Shown: in pieces, positions 27,186-36,087 of the stretch | Layout of the letters: every line of letters begins with the position of its first letter | Numbering within the stretch: position 1 is the stretch's first letter | NCBI GenBank assembly: GCA_020638555.1 | Contig: JACKII010000002.1 | Coordinates: 248,001 to 312,000, forward strand | DNA length: 64,000 nt | Source: Alphaproteobacteria bacterium | Lineage (GTDB): Bacteria > Pseudomonadota > Alphaproteobacteria > Bin95 | Reading direction: 5' to 3' | Notes under the pieces: model-generated | What the model was told of the DNA's origin: nothing | The model's database searches: none | The model's input: only the letters and a program-made list of their open reading frames with translations | Translations under genes and position numbers: made by a program

Positions 27186-28760
27186 ATGTCCGAGCACGAC
27201 TCCTGGCAGCCCGAAGTGGACGAATTGAACCGCCGCCGCGCCTTGATGCAGCGCATGGGCGGGCCGGAGCGGATCCAACGCCAGCACGACACCGGCAAGC
27301 TGACGGCGCGCGAGCGCATTGCCGCCATGATCGACGAGGGCTCGTTTCGCGAGTTCAAGCACCTGGTCGGCGAGCCCCGATACGACGGCGACGGCGATCT
27401 GGTCGACTTCCTGCCGAAGGGCATGGTCGAGGGCATCGCCAAGGTCGACGGCCGCAAGGTCGTGGTCGCCGCGGGCGATTTCACGGTCCGCGGCGGTTCC
27501 GGGGCGGGGGCGGCCCGCGGCGCGCTGGGTGCGGAACCGAGTGCCAGCCAGCGCGCGCTGGAATGGCAAATCCCGTTCCTGCGGTTGCTGGACGCCGCCG
27601 GCGGCAGTGTCCGCGGGTTTGAGGTCCTGGGCCGCACCTACCTGCCCGACGGCAATTCGTATGGCCGCGACGACGTCGCCATGCTGCAAGCCGTGCCGGT
27701 CGCGGCGGCCGTGCTGGGGTCCGTCGCCGGACTGCCCGCCGTGGAGGCGCCGCTCAGCCATTTTTCGGTCATGGTGAAGGGGATCAGCCAGATCTTCCCC
27801 GGCGGGCCGCCGGTGGTGAAGGCGGCTCTGGGCGTCGACATCACCAAGGAGGAATTGGGCGGCGACCACATCCACACCCGTGTTTCCGGCTGTATCGACA
27901 ATCTGGCACAGACGGAGGCGGACGCGTTCCGGCAGATCCGCCGCTGGCTGTCCTATCTGCCGTCGAACGTGCATGAAATGGCGCCGCGGGTCGAGACGGA
28001 CGACGATCCGAATCGCCGGGACGAGGCCTTGCTCACCCTGATGCCGCGCGACCGGCGCTATCCCTACAAGGTGAAAACCCTGATCGACGGGGTGGTCGAC
28101 CAGGGCACGTTCTTCGAGATTTCGCCTCTCTACGGCCGGTCGCGCGTCACCGGGCTGGCGCGGATCAACGGCTATCCGGTGGGCGTCATGGCGAACAATG
28201 TGATGGTTCGCGGCGGCTCGACCGATGTGGCGGCGGGGAACAAGGTCATGCGGCTGATGCAGCTTTGCGACACGTTCCACCTGCCGCTGATCTCGCTCTG
28301 CGACGAGCCGGGCTTTCACGTCGGGCTGGAACAGGAAAAGCGCGGGATCGAGCGGGCTGGCGCGCGCCTCATGAGCATGGTCTGCCTCTCGCGCATGCCC
28401 TGGTGCACCGTCGTTGTCGGCCGCATGTACGGCGTGGCCGGCCAGTGCCACCACCGGCCGACCGGCATGTTCCGGCGCTATGCCTGGCCCTCGGCCAATT
28501 GGGGTTCCATGCATATTGCGGGCGGTGCCGCCGCCGCCTATCGCCGCGAGATCGAGGCGGCGGACGATCCGGAGGCCAAGCGTGCGGAGATCGAGGCGCG
28601 GCTCACCGCCATCGCCAGCCCGTTCCGCACGGCCGAGGCGACGGGGCAGGACATTATCGACCCGCGCGAAACGCGCCCCATGCTCTGCGAATTCGTTCAG
28701 GACGCCCAGCGCATCCTGCGGCGGCAACTCGGCCCCCCGCACATGCCGTATTTGCCATAG
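27186..28760 (+). CDS. Acyl-CoA carboxylase beta (carboxyltransferase) subunit
   Basis: A 524-residue biotin-dependent carboxyltransferase of the propionyl/methylcrotonyl-CoA carboxylase beta family. The N-terminal half has ERIQRQHDTGKLTARERIA and an acyl-CoA-binding region GDFTVRGGSGAGAARG. The C-terminal half has PLISLCDEPGFHVGLEQEK and VVVGRMYGVAGQCHHRP. The ATG at 27186 (MSEHDSWQPEVDELNRRR) is selected because the 30 codons upstream do not resemble the family. No biotin carboxylase or biotin carrier subunit is in the window, so a partner must be encoded elsewhere. It is divergent from the CoA-transferase and convergent with the LysR gene. The acyl-CoA substrate is unknown. Confidence 0.88.
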   Translation: MSEHDSWQPEVDELNRRRALMQRMGGPERIQRQHDTGKLTARERIAAMIDEGSFREFKHLVGEPRYDGDGDLVDFLPKGMVEGIAKVDGRKVVVAAGDFTVRGGSGAGAARGALGAEPSASQRALEWQIPFLRLLDAAGGSVRGFEVLGRTYLPDGNSYGRDDVAMLQAVPVAAAVLGSVAGLPAVEAPLSHFSVMVKGISQIFPGGPPVVKAALGVDITKEELGGDHIHTRVSGCIDNLAQTEADAFRQIRRWLSYLPSNVHEMAPRVETDDDPNRRDEALLTLMPRDRRYPYKVKTLIDGVVDQGTFFEISPLYGRSRVTGLARINGYPVGVMANNVMVRGGSTDVAAGNKVMRLMQLCDTFHLPLISLCDEPGFHVGLEQEKRGIERAGARLMSMVCLSRMPWCTVVVGRMYGVAGQCHHRPTGMFRRYAWPSANWGSMHIAGGAAAAYRREIEAADDPEAKRAEIEARLTAIASPFRTAEATGQDIIDPRETRPMLCEFVQDAQRILRRQLGPPHMPYLP

Positions 28761-28796
28761 CAGAGCCCGGCCGGCCGCCTCCGCTTCGTGATCGCT

Positions 28797-29687
28797 CTAA
28801 CAGGCATAGAATGTGCGGGCAGCGGCGAGCAGGAAGCGCGCGGAGGCCGAAAGCTCGCCCTCGCGCCAGACGACGGCGACGCCATGTTGGGCCTCGGCCT
28901 CCCGCACTTCGAGAAACACGACATCGCCCGTTTCCCACCGGGCGAGGGAGCTGGGGACGAGCGCCACCCCCATGCGCTGGGCCACCAGCGCCAGCACCGT
29001 GAACCAGTTGCGGATGCCGAAATCCAGATGCGGCTCCACATGGGCGGCGCGCAAAAGGCCGACAATGCGGTCGTGATAATGGGCGGCATAGTCGCGCGAG
29101 AAGACCAGCGCGCGCTCGCCCGCCAGTTCGCCCAGCGCGATGCGGCTGCGTCCCGCCAAGCGATGCCCGCGCGGCAGGCAGGCCACGAACCGCTCCTGCT
29201 CCAATTCCAGCGCCGCCATGCCGTCCGGCGGCGGCACGGTGTGGATGAAACCCAGGTCGATATCCTGGGCGCGCAGGCGCTCAATCTGGCTCGACGTGTT
29301 CATTTCCTCGATGCGCAGGCGGATATCCGGATGGGACTGTTCGAACTCCGTCAGCAGGCGTGGCAGGTTGCGTAGGATCATCGACGGCACGAACCCGATC
29401 GCAACCGATCCGGTCGCACCGAGCGAGGCCAGCGTCGCGGCCTCCTTCGCCGCGTCGAGCTGGTTCAGGATGCGGCTGGCGCGATCGGCGAATACGGCGC
29501 CGGCGGGCGTCAGCCGGGCCGACTTGCCGCCGCGCTCCATGAGCTGCGTCCCCAGTTCCTCTTCGAGATTGCGCAGGCTGGCGCTCAATGGCGGCTGGGA
29601 GATGTGCAGCCGTTCCGCGGCCCGGCCGAAATGCAGCTCCTCGGCCAGCACGAGAAAGTGGCGCAACTGCCTCAGGGAAATCGCCAT
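28797..29687 (-). CDS. LysR-family transcriptional regulator
   Basis: A 296-residue LysR-type regulator. The N-terminal winged helix-turn-helix covers about residues 3-62 (SLRQLRHFLVLAEELHFGRA and LHISQPPLSASLRNLEEELG). The effector-binding domain follows from about residue 90. It is divergent from the acyl-CoA dehydrogenase at 29795 with 107 bp between starts, the classic LysR-target arrangement, and two ATAC/GTAT palindromes lie in that gap. It probably controls the downstream acyl-CoA genes in response to a pathway intermediate, and itself because the palindromes are next to its own start. Confidence 0.92.
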   Translation of the reverse strand: MAISLRQLRHFLVLAEELHFGRAAERLHISQPPLSASLRNLEEELGTQLMERGGKSARLTPAGAVFADRASRILNQLDAAKEAATLASLGATGSVAIGFVPSMILRNLPRLLTEFEQSHPDIRLRIEEMNTSSQIERLRAQDIDLGFIHTVPPPDGMAALELEQERFVACLPRGHRLAGRSRIALGELAGERALVFSRDYAAHYHDRIVGLLRAAHVEPHLDFGIRNWFTVLALVAQRMGVALVPSSLARWETGDVVFLEVREAEAQHGVAVVWREGELSASARFLLAAARTFYAC

Positions 29688-29697
29688 CGGGGAGCCT

Positions 29698-29735
29698 CAT
29701 ACGATTTTTGGTATGAAATTATACGATAAAGGTAT
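29698..29735. promoter_or_regulatory. Candidate LysR operator (two palindromes)
   Basis: CATAC-N8-GTATG at 29698-29715 and ATAC-N7-GTAT at 29721-29735 lie in an AT-rich stretch between the divergent lysR and acyl-CoA dehydrogenase genes. Both resemble the T-N11-A dyad bound by LysR proteins. The first begins 11 bp upstream of the lysR start codon, which fits autorepression. Confidence 0.6.
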
Positions 29736-29794
29736 TGGAAATAATATCACGCTGTTTGCATTCTCCCGGCGATCCCAACCAGGAGGACGCCGCC

Positions 29795-31501
29795 ATGACC
29801 GCCACCCGCAATGTGCATCGCAATATCCCCGACAGCCGCGGGGTCAATGTGTATGCGAGCGACCCGGCATTCGCCGACCTGCTCGACGTGTATCTTGCCC
29901 CCGCAATCCGCAAGGCGGTCGAGCCGCACTTCCAGCGCATGGGCGGGCTTGCCGGCGACCACCTGGAGCGCCTGGCATTGGACGCGGACAAGAACCCACC
30001 GGTCTTGCATATCCGTGCCCGCAACGGGGCCGATGACGAGCGTATCGAGAAGCATCCGGCTTATGTGGCCCTGGAAGACGTTGCCTTCGGCCGGTTCGGG
30101 CTCGCCGCCATGTCGCACAGGGCCGGCGTGCTGGGCGCGGACGCGCCGCTGCCGCCCTTGGTGAAATACGGCCTGACCTATCTGTTCGTGCAGGCGGAGT
30201 TCGGCCTGTGCTGCCCGCTCAGCATGACCGACTCCCTGACCCGCACGCTGCGCAAGTTCGGCGACGACGACCTGATCGCCCGCTATATCGACGGCCTGAC
30301 CACACAGGACATGGAAGCGCTGACCCAGGGCGCCATGTTCATGACCGAGCAGGTCGCGGGCTCCGACGTCGGCGCGATCGAGACCGTCGCCCGGTTCGAG
30401 GGCGGCGACTGGAAGCTCTATGGCGACAAATGGTTCTGCTCGAACCCCGACGCCGGGCTCGCCATGGTCCTGGCCCGGCCGGAGGGGGGCGAGGGCGGCA
30501 CCAAGGGCCTGTCGCTGTTCCTGCTGCCGCGCCATCTTCCGGACGGCTCCAAGAACGCCTGGCGCATTCTCCGCCTGAAGGACAAGCTCGGAACGCGCTC
30601 GATGGCGAGCGGCGAGGTGGTGTTGGAAGGCGCGGTCGCCTATCTGGTCGGCGAGGCCGGAAACGGCTTCAAGCAGATGACGGACATGATCAACATGTCC
30701 CGCCTCTCCAACGGCGTGCGCGCCGCCGGGCTGATGCGGCGGTCCGTCAACGAGGCGCTCTTCATCGCACGGAACCGCACCGCGTTCGGCCAGCGCCTGA
30801 TCGACCTGCCGCTGATGCGCCGCCAGATCGCGAAGATGCTGGTCACCGCCGAGCAGGGCCGCGCCATGGTCTTTCACACCGCCCGTGTGCTGGAGCGCGC
30901 GGACGCCGGCGATGCGGCGGCGCAAAAGGCGCTGCGCATCCTGACGCCGCTGATCAAGTTCCGCACCTGCCGCGATGCGCGCAAGGTCGCCGGCGACGCC
31001 ATGGAGGTTCGCGGCGGCTGCGGCTATATCGAGGAATGGTCCGACGCCCGCGTGCTCCGCGATGCGCATCTCGGCTCGATCTGGGAAGGCACGAGCAATA
31101 TCGTCGCCCTGGACGTGACCCGCGCGACCCGTCGCGCCGGCGCCCTCGATGCCCTGGAAGCCTATGTCGGCGACCTGCTTTCGGAAATCGACGACCGGGC
31201 CGGTCTGGGGCCCGCGTTCGCGCGCGCGGCCGGCCTGACCCGGGCGGTCGCCAGCGATCGCGCGGCCGAGTCCGAGGTGCGCCGTGCGGCCAGCGGTCTC
31301 TATAACGCGGTTTCGGCCGTGTTCCTGGCGTGGGAGGCGGACAGGATCGGGGCCAGAACGGGCGATTTCAGCCGGCGTGAACTGGCGCGCATGGTGGTCG
31401 AGCACAAGCTGACGCCGCGCGATCCCCTGGCGCCGGCGGCCGAGGACGGGCCGGTTCTGGACAGCTTGTTCGGGCGCGAAGAGGTGGCTGCGGCGGCGTA
31501 G
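29795..31501 (+). CDS. AidB-like acyl-CoA dehydrogenase
   Basis: A 568-residue FAD-dependent acyl-CoA dehydrogenase of the long AidB/isovaleryl-like type. Motifs include FMTEQVAGSDVGAIET (FAD and substrate contact), RLKDKLGTRSMASGEV, RNRTAFGQRLIDLPLMRRQI and VRGGCGYIEEWSDARVLRD followed by IWEGTSNI near the active site. The ATG at 29795 has an AGGAGG eight bases upstream, a strong ribosome-binding site. It is divergent from lysR, with candidate operators in between. AidB itself is linked to alkylation response, but the surrounding catabolic genes favour an acyl-CoA oxidation role here. The chain or ring specificity cannot be read off. Confidence 0.87.
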   Translation: MTATRNVHRNIPDSRGVNVYASDPAFADLLDVYLAPAIRKAVEPHFQRMGGLAGDHLERLALDADKNPPVLHIRARNGADDERIEKHPAYVALEDVAFGRFGLAAMSHRAGVLGADAPLPPLVKYGLTYLFVQAEFGLCCPLSMTDSLTRTLRKFGDDDLIARYIDGLTTQDMEALTQGAMFMTEQVAGSDVGAIETVARFEGGDWKLYGDKWFCSNPDAGLAMVLARPEGGEGGTKGLSLFLLPRHLPDGSKNAWRILRLKDKLGTRSMASGEVVLEGAVAYLVGEAGNGFKQMTDMINMSRLSNGVRAAGLMRRSVNEALFIARNRTAFGQRLIDLPLMRRQIAKMLVTAEQGRAMVFHTARVLERADAGDAAAQKALRILTPLIKFRTCRDARKVAGDAMEVRGGCGYIEEWSDARVLRDAHLGSIWEGTSNIVALDVTRATRRAGALDALEAYVGDLLSEIDDRAGLGPAFARAAGLTRAVASDRAAESEVRRAASGLYNAVSAVFLAWEADRIGARTGDFSRRELARMVVEHKLTPRDPLAPAAEDGPVLDSLFGREEVAAAA

Positions 31502-31775
31502 CGTCCTACGGCGGGGGCCTGTCGCGGCGGGTCTGCTCCCGCAGGGGATGGAGTGGCGGCGCGGACGGCGTGTCCGGGGCGGGGAGCGGTGCTTTTGGGG
31601 GGCTCTGCGCAGTCCCGCCGCCGGTAGGCGGCGGCCGCTTGCGCTCGGGGGCGCCCCTTCCTAGGATGCCGCCATCCCGCCAGGCCGGCCCATTGGCGCC
31701 CTGGATCGAGAGACGTCACAACGACGGTCGGTCGCGCGCCACCGGCCGCCCCACGACCCGCAAGGACACGCCCCC

Positions 31776-32555
31776 ATGGACTTTACCCAGATCCTCTATG
31801 AGGAAGATGGCCCGATCGGCACCATCACCATCAACCGGCCCGACAACGGCAACATGTTCACCGAGACCATGTGCCACGAAATCCGCGACTGCATCGAGGG
31901 CATCCGGCGCGAGACCCGCACCCGCGTCGTCGTGCTGACCGGCGCCGGCGACAAGTTTTTCTGCATCGGCGGCCAGAAGGACGGCATGGAGAAGACCAAG
32001 CTCTATGCCGGCGTGCTGCCGACCCTGGAAATGTACGAGGCCATCGACAAGCTGCAAAAGCCGGTCATCGCCAGCGTGAACGGCTATGCGGTCGGCGGCG
32101 GCAATGTGCTGCAAGCGGTCTGCGACCTGACCATTGCCAAGGAAAGCGCGGTGTTCCGGCAGGTCGGGCCGATGATGGGCTCGTTCGATGCCGGCTATGG
32201 CACCTGGTATCTGGAAGACCTGATCGGCAAAAAGCTGGCCAAGGAGATGTGGTACACCAACCGCCGCATCAGCGCCGCCGAGGCCAAGGAGATGGGCCTG
32301 ATCAACCGGGTCGTGCCCGACGACCAGTTGCAGGCGAAGACCCGCGAACTGGCGCTGGAGATCGCCGACCGCAGCCCGGTGGCGCTGGCCGCGATCAAGC
32401 ACGCCTTCCTCGCCCGGCATGGCGGTGTGGCCGGCCTGTCGCGCGTGACCCACGACCTCCTGCTGCGCCAGTACCTGGACACGGACGAGGCGAAAGAGGT
32501 CAACAAGAGCTTCAACGAGCGCCGCAAGCCCGATCCCGACACCTTCGGCCACTGA
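31776..32555 (+). CDS. Enoyl-CoA hydratase-family enzyme, BadI-like
   Basis: A 259-residue crotonase-fold protein. The oxyanion-hole and active-site region (ASVNGYAVGGGNVLQAVCDL, then VFRQVGPMMGSFDAGYGTWY and KLAKEMWYTNRRISAAEAKE) resembles 2-ketocyclohexanecarboxyl-CoA hydrolase (BadI) and dihydroxynaphthoyl-CoA synthase more than ordinary enoyl-CoA hydratases. BadI opens a six-membered ring to pimeloyl-CoA. It is followed 10 bp later by an acyl-CoA ligase, and the five-gene run 31776-37586 is almost without gaps, so it is probably one operon. A generic hydratase function remains possible. Confidence 0.85.
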   Translation: MDFTQILYEEDGPIGTITINRPDNGNMFTETMCHEIRDCIEGIRRETRTRVVVLTGAGDKFFCIGGQKDGMEKTKLYAGVLPTLEMYEAIDKLQKPVIASVNGYAVGGGNVLQAVCDLTIAKESAVFRQVGPMMGSFDAGYGTWYLEDLIGKKLAKEMWYTNRRISAAEAKEMGLINRVVPDDQLQAKTRELALEIADRSPVALAAIKHAFLARHGGVAGLSRVTHDLLLRQYLDTDEAKEVNKSFNERRKPDPDTFGH

Positions 32556-32565
32556 GGGCGCGGCC

Positions 32566-34179
32566 ATGAAGCCGTTTCTCACGCTGCACGACCCGCAGGC
32601 GGCGCGGGTCTATTATGAGAAGGGCCTCTGGACCGGCGACACCTTCTATTCGCTGATGGCGGTGCATGCCGAACGCGCGCCCGCCGCGGCGGCGTTGCGC
32701 GACGGCCGCCAGCGGCTCGACTGGCAGACGTTGAAGGCGCGAGTCGACGCCATGGCCGACGACTTGGCCGGCCGGGGCATCACGGCGGGCGACCGCATCG
32801 CGCTCTGGCTCTCGAACCGGGCCGAGGCGATCGTCACCTTCCTCGCCTGCTCGCGCGAGGGCATTGCCTGCAACCCGTCGCTGCACCGCACCTTCACCTG
32901 CGCCGAGATTGTCGAACTGCTGACGGAACTCAGCGCCCGCGCCCTGGTGACGGAGGCCGGCTGGGGCGCCGACCGGGCGGCCCGGGACTTCGACGCCCTG
33001 CTGGCGGACCTGCCCTTCCTGAAAAAGGTCTACACGCCGGGGACGATGCCGACCGCGCCGACCGGCGAGCGCCGGCCGGTGCATGACAATCCGGACAGCG
33101 TCGTCTATCTGGCCTTCACCTCTGGCACCACCGGCCGGCCGAAATGCGTCATGCATTCCTGCAACACGCTGCTGGCCAACGCCCGCGACCTGGTGCGGGA
33201 CTGGGGCCTGTCCAGCGACACGGTGATCCTGTCGCTCAGCCCGCTCTCGCACCACATCGCCTGGGTCGCCATCGCGCAATGGCTGGTCTGCGGCGGCGAG
33301 ATGGTGACGGACGACCCGCCGGCGGGCCTGAGCAAGCTCGACTGGATCGTCGAAACGCAAGCGACCTATGTGCTGGGCGTGCCGACGCACGCCATGGACA
33401 TCTTGGCGGAACAGAAGCGCCGCGCCATCCCGCGGCTCGGCCGGGTCGCCATCTTCTACATGGCGGGTTCGCCGATCCCGGAGGTGGTGGCGCGGGCCTT
33501 TGTCGACCAGGGCATCGCACCGCAGAACATTTACGGCATGACCGAATGTTCGTCGCACCAGTACACCCATCCGGACGATTCCAAAGAGGTCTGGATTTCC
33601 ACCTGCGGCCGCGGCGGCCCGGCCTATGAGGTGCGCATCTGGGACCCCGAGCATCCGGGCGAGGAACTGCCGCCGGGCCGGTCCGGCCATATCGGCGGGC
33701 GGGGGGCCGCGATGATGCTGGGCTATTTCGCCAACCAGGCCGCGACCGAGGACACGTTCAACCGCCACGGCTATCTGCTGTCGGGCGACCTGGGCTCGTT
33801 CGACGCCGCCGGCAATCTGCGGATCGAGGGCCGGATCAAGGACCTGATCATCCGCGGCGGCCACAACATCTACCCCTCGCGCATCGAGTCGCTGGCGCTC
33901 ACCCATCCTCGGGTCGAGAAGGCCGCTGCCTTCGGCGTGCCCGACGAGCGGCTGGGCGAGCGGGTCGGCCTCGCGGTGATCGGCGACCTTTCGGCAGACG
34001 CGATGCTGGAACACCTGGCGGCCGAGGGACTTTCGAAGTTCGACATGCCGGAATGGTTCGCCGCCACCCACGAATTCCCGCTGACCGCCAGCGGCAAAAT
34101 CCTGAAGCGCGAGCTGGTGGAAATGGTCAAGGACGGCCGTTTCCGGCTCGAAGCCATCCGTTACCAGGAAAAGGGCTAG
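32566..34179 (+). CDS. AMP-forming acyl-CoA ligase (cyclohexanecarboxylate-CoA ligase-like)
   Basis: A 537-residue ANL-superfamily ligase that activates a carboxylic acid through an acyl-adenylate. The phosphate-binding loop is AFTSGTTGRPKCVMHS, the A5 motif is NIYGMTECSS, the A7-A8 region is LSGDLGSFDAAGNLRIEGRI and the C-terminal catalytic Lys lies in LTASGKILKREL. It resembles AliA-type cyclohexanecarboxylate-CoA ligases. It sits between the BadI-like enzyme and an SDR, in a gene order reminiscent of the bad/ali cluster of Rhodopseudomonas palustris. Substrate assignment is by context and is moderate. Confidence 0.87.
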   Translation: MKPFLTLHDPQAARVYYEKGLWTGDTFYSLMAVHAERAPAAAALRDGRQRLDWQTLKARVDAMADDLAGRGITAGDRIALWLSNRAEAIVTFLACSREGIACNPSLHRTFTCAEIVELLTELSARALVTEAGWGADRAARDFDALLADLPFLKKVYTPGTMPTAPTGERRPVHDNPDSVVYLAFTSGTTGRPKCVMHSCNTLLANARDLVRDWGLSSDTVILSLSPLSHHIAWVAIAQWLVCGGEMVTDDPPAGLSKLDWIVETQATYVLGVPTHAMDILAEQKRRAIPRLGRVAIFYMAGSPIPEVVARAFVDQGIAPQNIYGMTECSSHQYTHPDDSKEVWISTCGRGGPAYEVRIWDPEHPGEELPPGRSGHIGGRGAAMMLGYFANQAATEDTFNRHGYLLSGDLGSFDAAGNLRIEGRIKDLIIRGGHNIYPSRIESLALTHPRVEKAAAFGVPDERLGERVGLAVIGDLSADAMLEHLAAEGLSKFDMPEWFAATHEFPLTASGKILKRELVEMVKDGRFRLEAIRYQEKG

Positions 34180-34216
34180 ACCATGCAAGCCTCGCTTGCC
34201 GTGCCGGAGCGCCGGC

Positions 34217-34921
34217 ATGGCTGACGGCCAGATTATCGTCACCGGCGCCTCCAAGGGCATCGGCGCCGCCATCGCCACGGAGCTGGTGCGGCGCGGCTAT
34301 GCCGTCGTCTCGCTCTCGCGCTCCGGCACCGCCGCGGCGGGCGAGGCGATGCGCTGCGACGTGACCGACGAGGCGGCACTGCGGGCCGCGTTCGCCGCCA
34401 TCGCCGCCAAAGGCCCGATTGCCGGCCTGGTGAACAATGCCGGCGTCCACATTCACGGCCCGACCGCCCGGCTGGAGACCGCCACCTACGAGCAAACCAT
34501 GGCGCTGAACGCGACCGCGGTCATGGTCTGCTCGCGCGAGGTCTATCCGCACCTGAAGGACCAGGGCGGCCTCATCGTCAATATCGGCTCGTTCTTCGAC
34601 CGCATGGGCGTGCCGGACAATCTCGCCTATTGCGCCTCCAAGGCGGCGGTGGCGGCGATGACCCGCTGCCTCGCGGTGGAGTGGGCCAAGGACGGCATCC
34701 GCGTTGTCAACATCGCGCCCGGCTATATCGAGACCGACCTGAACAAGGATTTCCTCGCCCGCGACAAGGTCAAGGCCTATCTCGCCAGCCGCATCCCGAC
34801 CGGCGCGCCGGGCAAGGCCGAGGACGTGGCCCGCATGGTCGCCGCGATCTTTGTCGAGAGGCTCGACTACCTGACCGGCGAGACCGTCTATATGGACGGC
34901 GCCCAGGGGATCAACCACTGA
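34217..34921 (+). CDS. Short-chain dehydrogenase/reductase
   Basis: A 234-residue classical SDR. The NAD(P) motif is VTGASKGIGAAIA, NNAG is present (LVNNAGVHIHG), and the catalytic residues are Ser in VNIGSFFDRMG and Tyr-x3-Lys in LAYCASKAA. The ATG at 34217 is preferred over 34196, since the preceding seven residues lie outside the SDR fold. It shares one base with the next start (TGATG). In this context it could oxidise a 2-hydroxycycloalkanecarboxyl-CoA in the role of BadH, although sequence alone supports only an SDR. Confidence 0.88.
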   Translation: MADGQIIVTGASKGIGAAIATELVRRGYAVVSLSRSGTAAAGEAMRCDVTDEAALRAAFAAIAAKGPIAGLVNNAGVHIHGPTARLETATYEQTMALNATAVMVCSREVYPHLKDQGGLIVNIGSFFDRMGVPDNLAYCASKAAVAAMTRCLAVEWAKDGIRVVNIAPGYIETDLNKDFLARDKVKAYLASRIPTGAPGKAEDVARMVAAIFVERLDYLTGETVYMDGAQGINH

Positions 34922-36087
34922 TGAAACTGCTGGAAAAAGTCGCCGCCGCCCGCAACTGGTCCGAGGACGAGCGTCAGGTGCTGGACCAGGTGCAACGGAT
35001 GGTGGACGACGTGATCGCCCCCAACGCTGCCCGCATCGACGAGACCGGCGCCTTCCCGTGGGAGAATGTCGAGGCGATCAACGCCCTTGGCCTGAACACG
35101 ATGTTCGTGCCGGAGGCGTTCGGCGGCGCGCCGATGCGCTACAAGCTTTATCTGGAGATCGTCTCGCGCATTGCCGAGGCATGCGCGTCGACCGGCATCA
35201 TCTACGCCACCACCTTCCACGGCATGAAGCCGCTGATCGACTTCGGCAATGACGAACAGCGCGAGCGCCTGCTGCCGCGCATCGCCGAGGGCGGGCTCGG
35301 CTCGCTCGCCATCACCGAGCCGACGGCGGGCTCGGACGCGACCGGCATGAAGACCTCGTTCACGCCGGACGGCGACGACATCATTGTCAACGGCTCCAAG
35401 ACCTTCATCACCAATGGCGACGTGGCCGACCTCTATCTGCTGTTCGGCAAGTGGAGCGAAATCGCCGAGTCGCGCGCCGCCATCTCGGTGCTGATCCTGG
35501 AGAAGGGCGCCGACGGTTTCAGCGTCGTCGGCAAGGAGCGCAAGATGGGCCATAACGGCTCGTCCACCTGCGCGCTGGCCTTCGACCGGGTGCGGGTGCC
35601 GCGCGCCAATCTGATCGGCCAGCCCGGCGATGGCCTCGGCATCCTGCTCGCCTCGCTGAACAAGTCGCGCCCGTCGATTGCGGCGCACGCCCGCGGCATC
35701 GCGCGGGCCGCCTTCAACGACATGGTCGCCTATGGCAATGAGCGCGAGCAGGGCGGCCGCAAGGTGCTGGATTTCCAGGGCAACCAGTTCACCCTCGCCG
35801 ATCTCGGCAGCGAATTGCTGCTGCTGGAACGCTGGATCGACTATGTCGCCGACCTGGTCGATGGCGGCGACACCGATTTCGGCATGGAAGCCTCCATCGC
35901 CAAGCTGCGCGCCAGCGACCTCGCCATGAAAATGGCGCTGGAATGCGTGCAGTTTCACGGCGGCTATGGCTATTGCCGCGACTACCGGGCGGAGCGGCTG
36001 ATGCGCGACGCCAAGATCACCCAGATCTGGGAAGGCACGAACCAGATCCATCGCCAACTCATCGGACGGAGCTTCAGGGTCAAATGA
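34921..36087 (+). CDS. Acyl-CoA dehydrogenase (AliB-like by context)
   Basis: A 388-residue FAD acyl-CoA dehydrogenase of normal length. Motifs include LAITEPTAGSDATGMKTSF, KMGHNGSSTCALAFDRVRVP, the FAD-binding VQFHGGYGYCRDYRAERLMR and the catalytic-base motif QIWEGTNQI. The start at 34921 overlaps the SDR stop by one base; the frame is open upstream, but that part is a shadow of the SDR. The stop overlaps the next ATG by 4 bp. It would introduce a double bond next to the thioester, as cyclohexanecarboxyl-CoA dehydrogenase AliB does, if the pathway inference is right. Confidence 0.88.
   Translation: MKLLEKVAAARNWSEDERQVLDQVQRMVDDVIAPNAARIDETGAFPWENVEAINALGLNTMFVPEAFGGAPMRYKLYLEIVSRIAEACASTGIIYATTFHGMKPLIDFGNDEQRERLLPRIAEGGLGSLAITEPTAGSDATGMKTSFTPDGDDIIVNGSKTFITNGDVADLYLLFGKWSEIAESRAAISVLILEKGADGFSVVGKERKMGHNGSSTCALAFDRVRVPRANLIGQPGDGLGILLASLNKSRPSIAAHARGIARAAFNDMVAYGNEREQGGRKVLDFQGNQFTLADLGSELLLLERWIDYVADLVDGGDTDFGMEASIAKLRASDLAMKMALECVQFHGGYGYCRDYRAERLMRDAKITQIWEGTNQIHRQLIGRSFRVK

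Noticed and set aside
31502..31775. Possible small gene between the AidB-like dehydrogenase and the BadI-like gene
   Set aside because: Only a Pro/Arg/Ser-rich frame runs through it on the plus strand; no conserved motif or ribosome-binding site was found.
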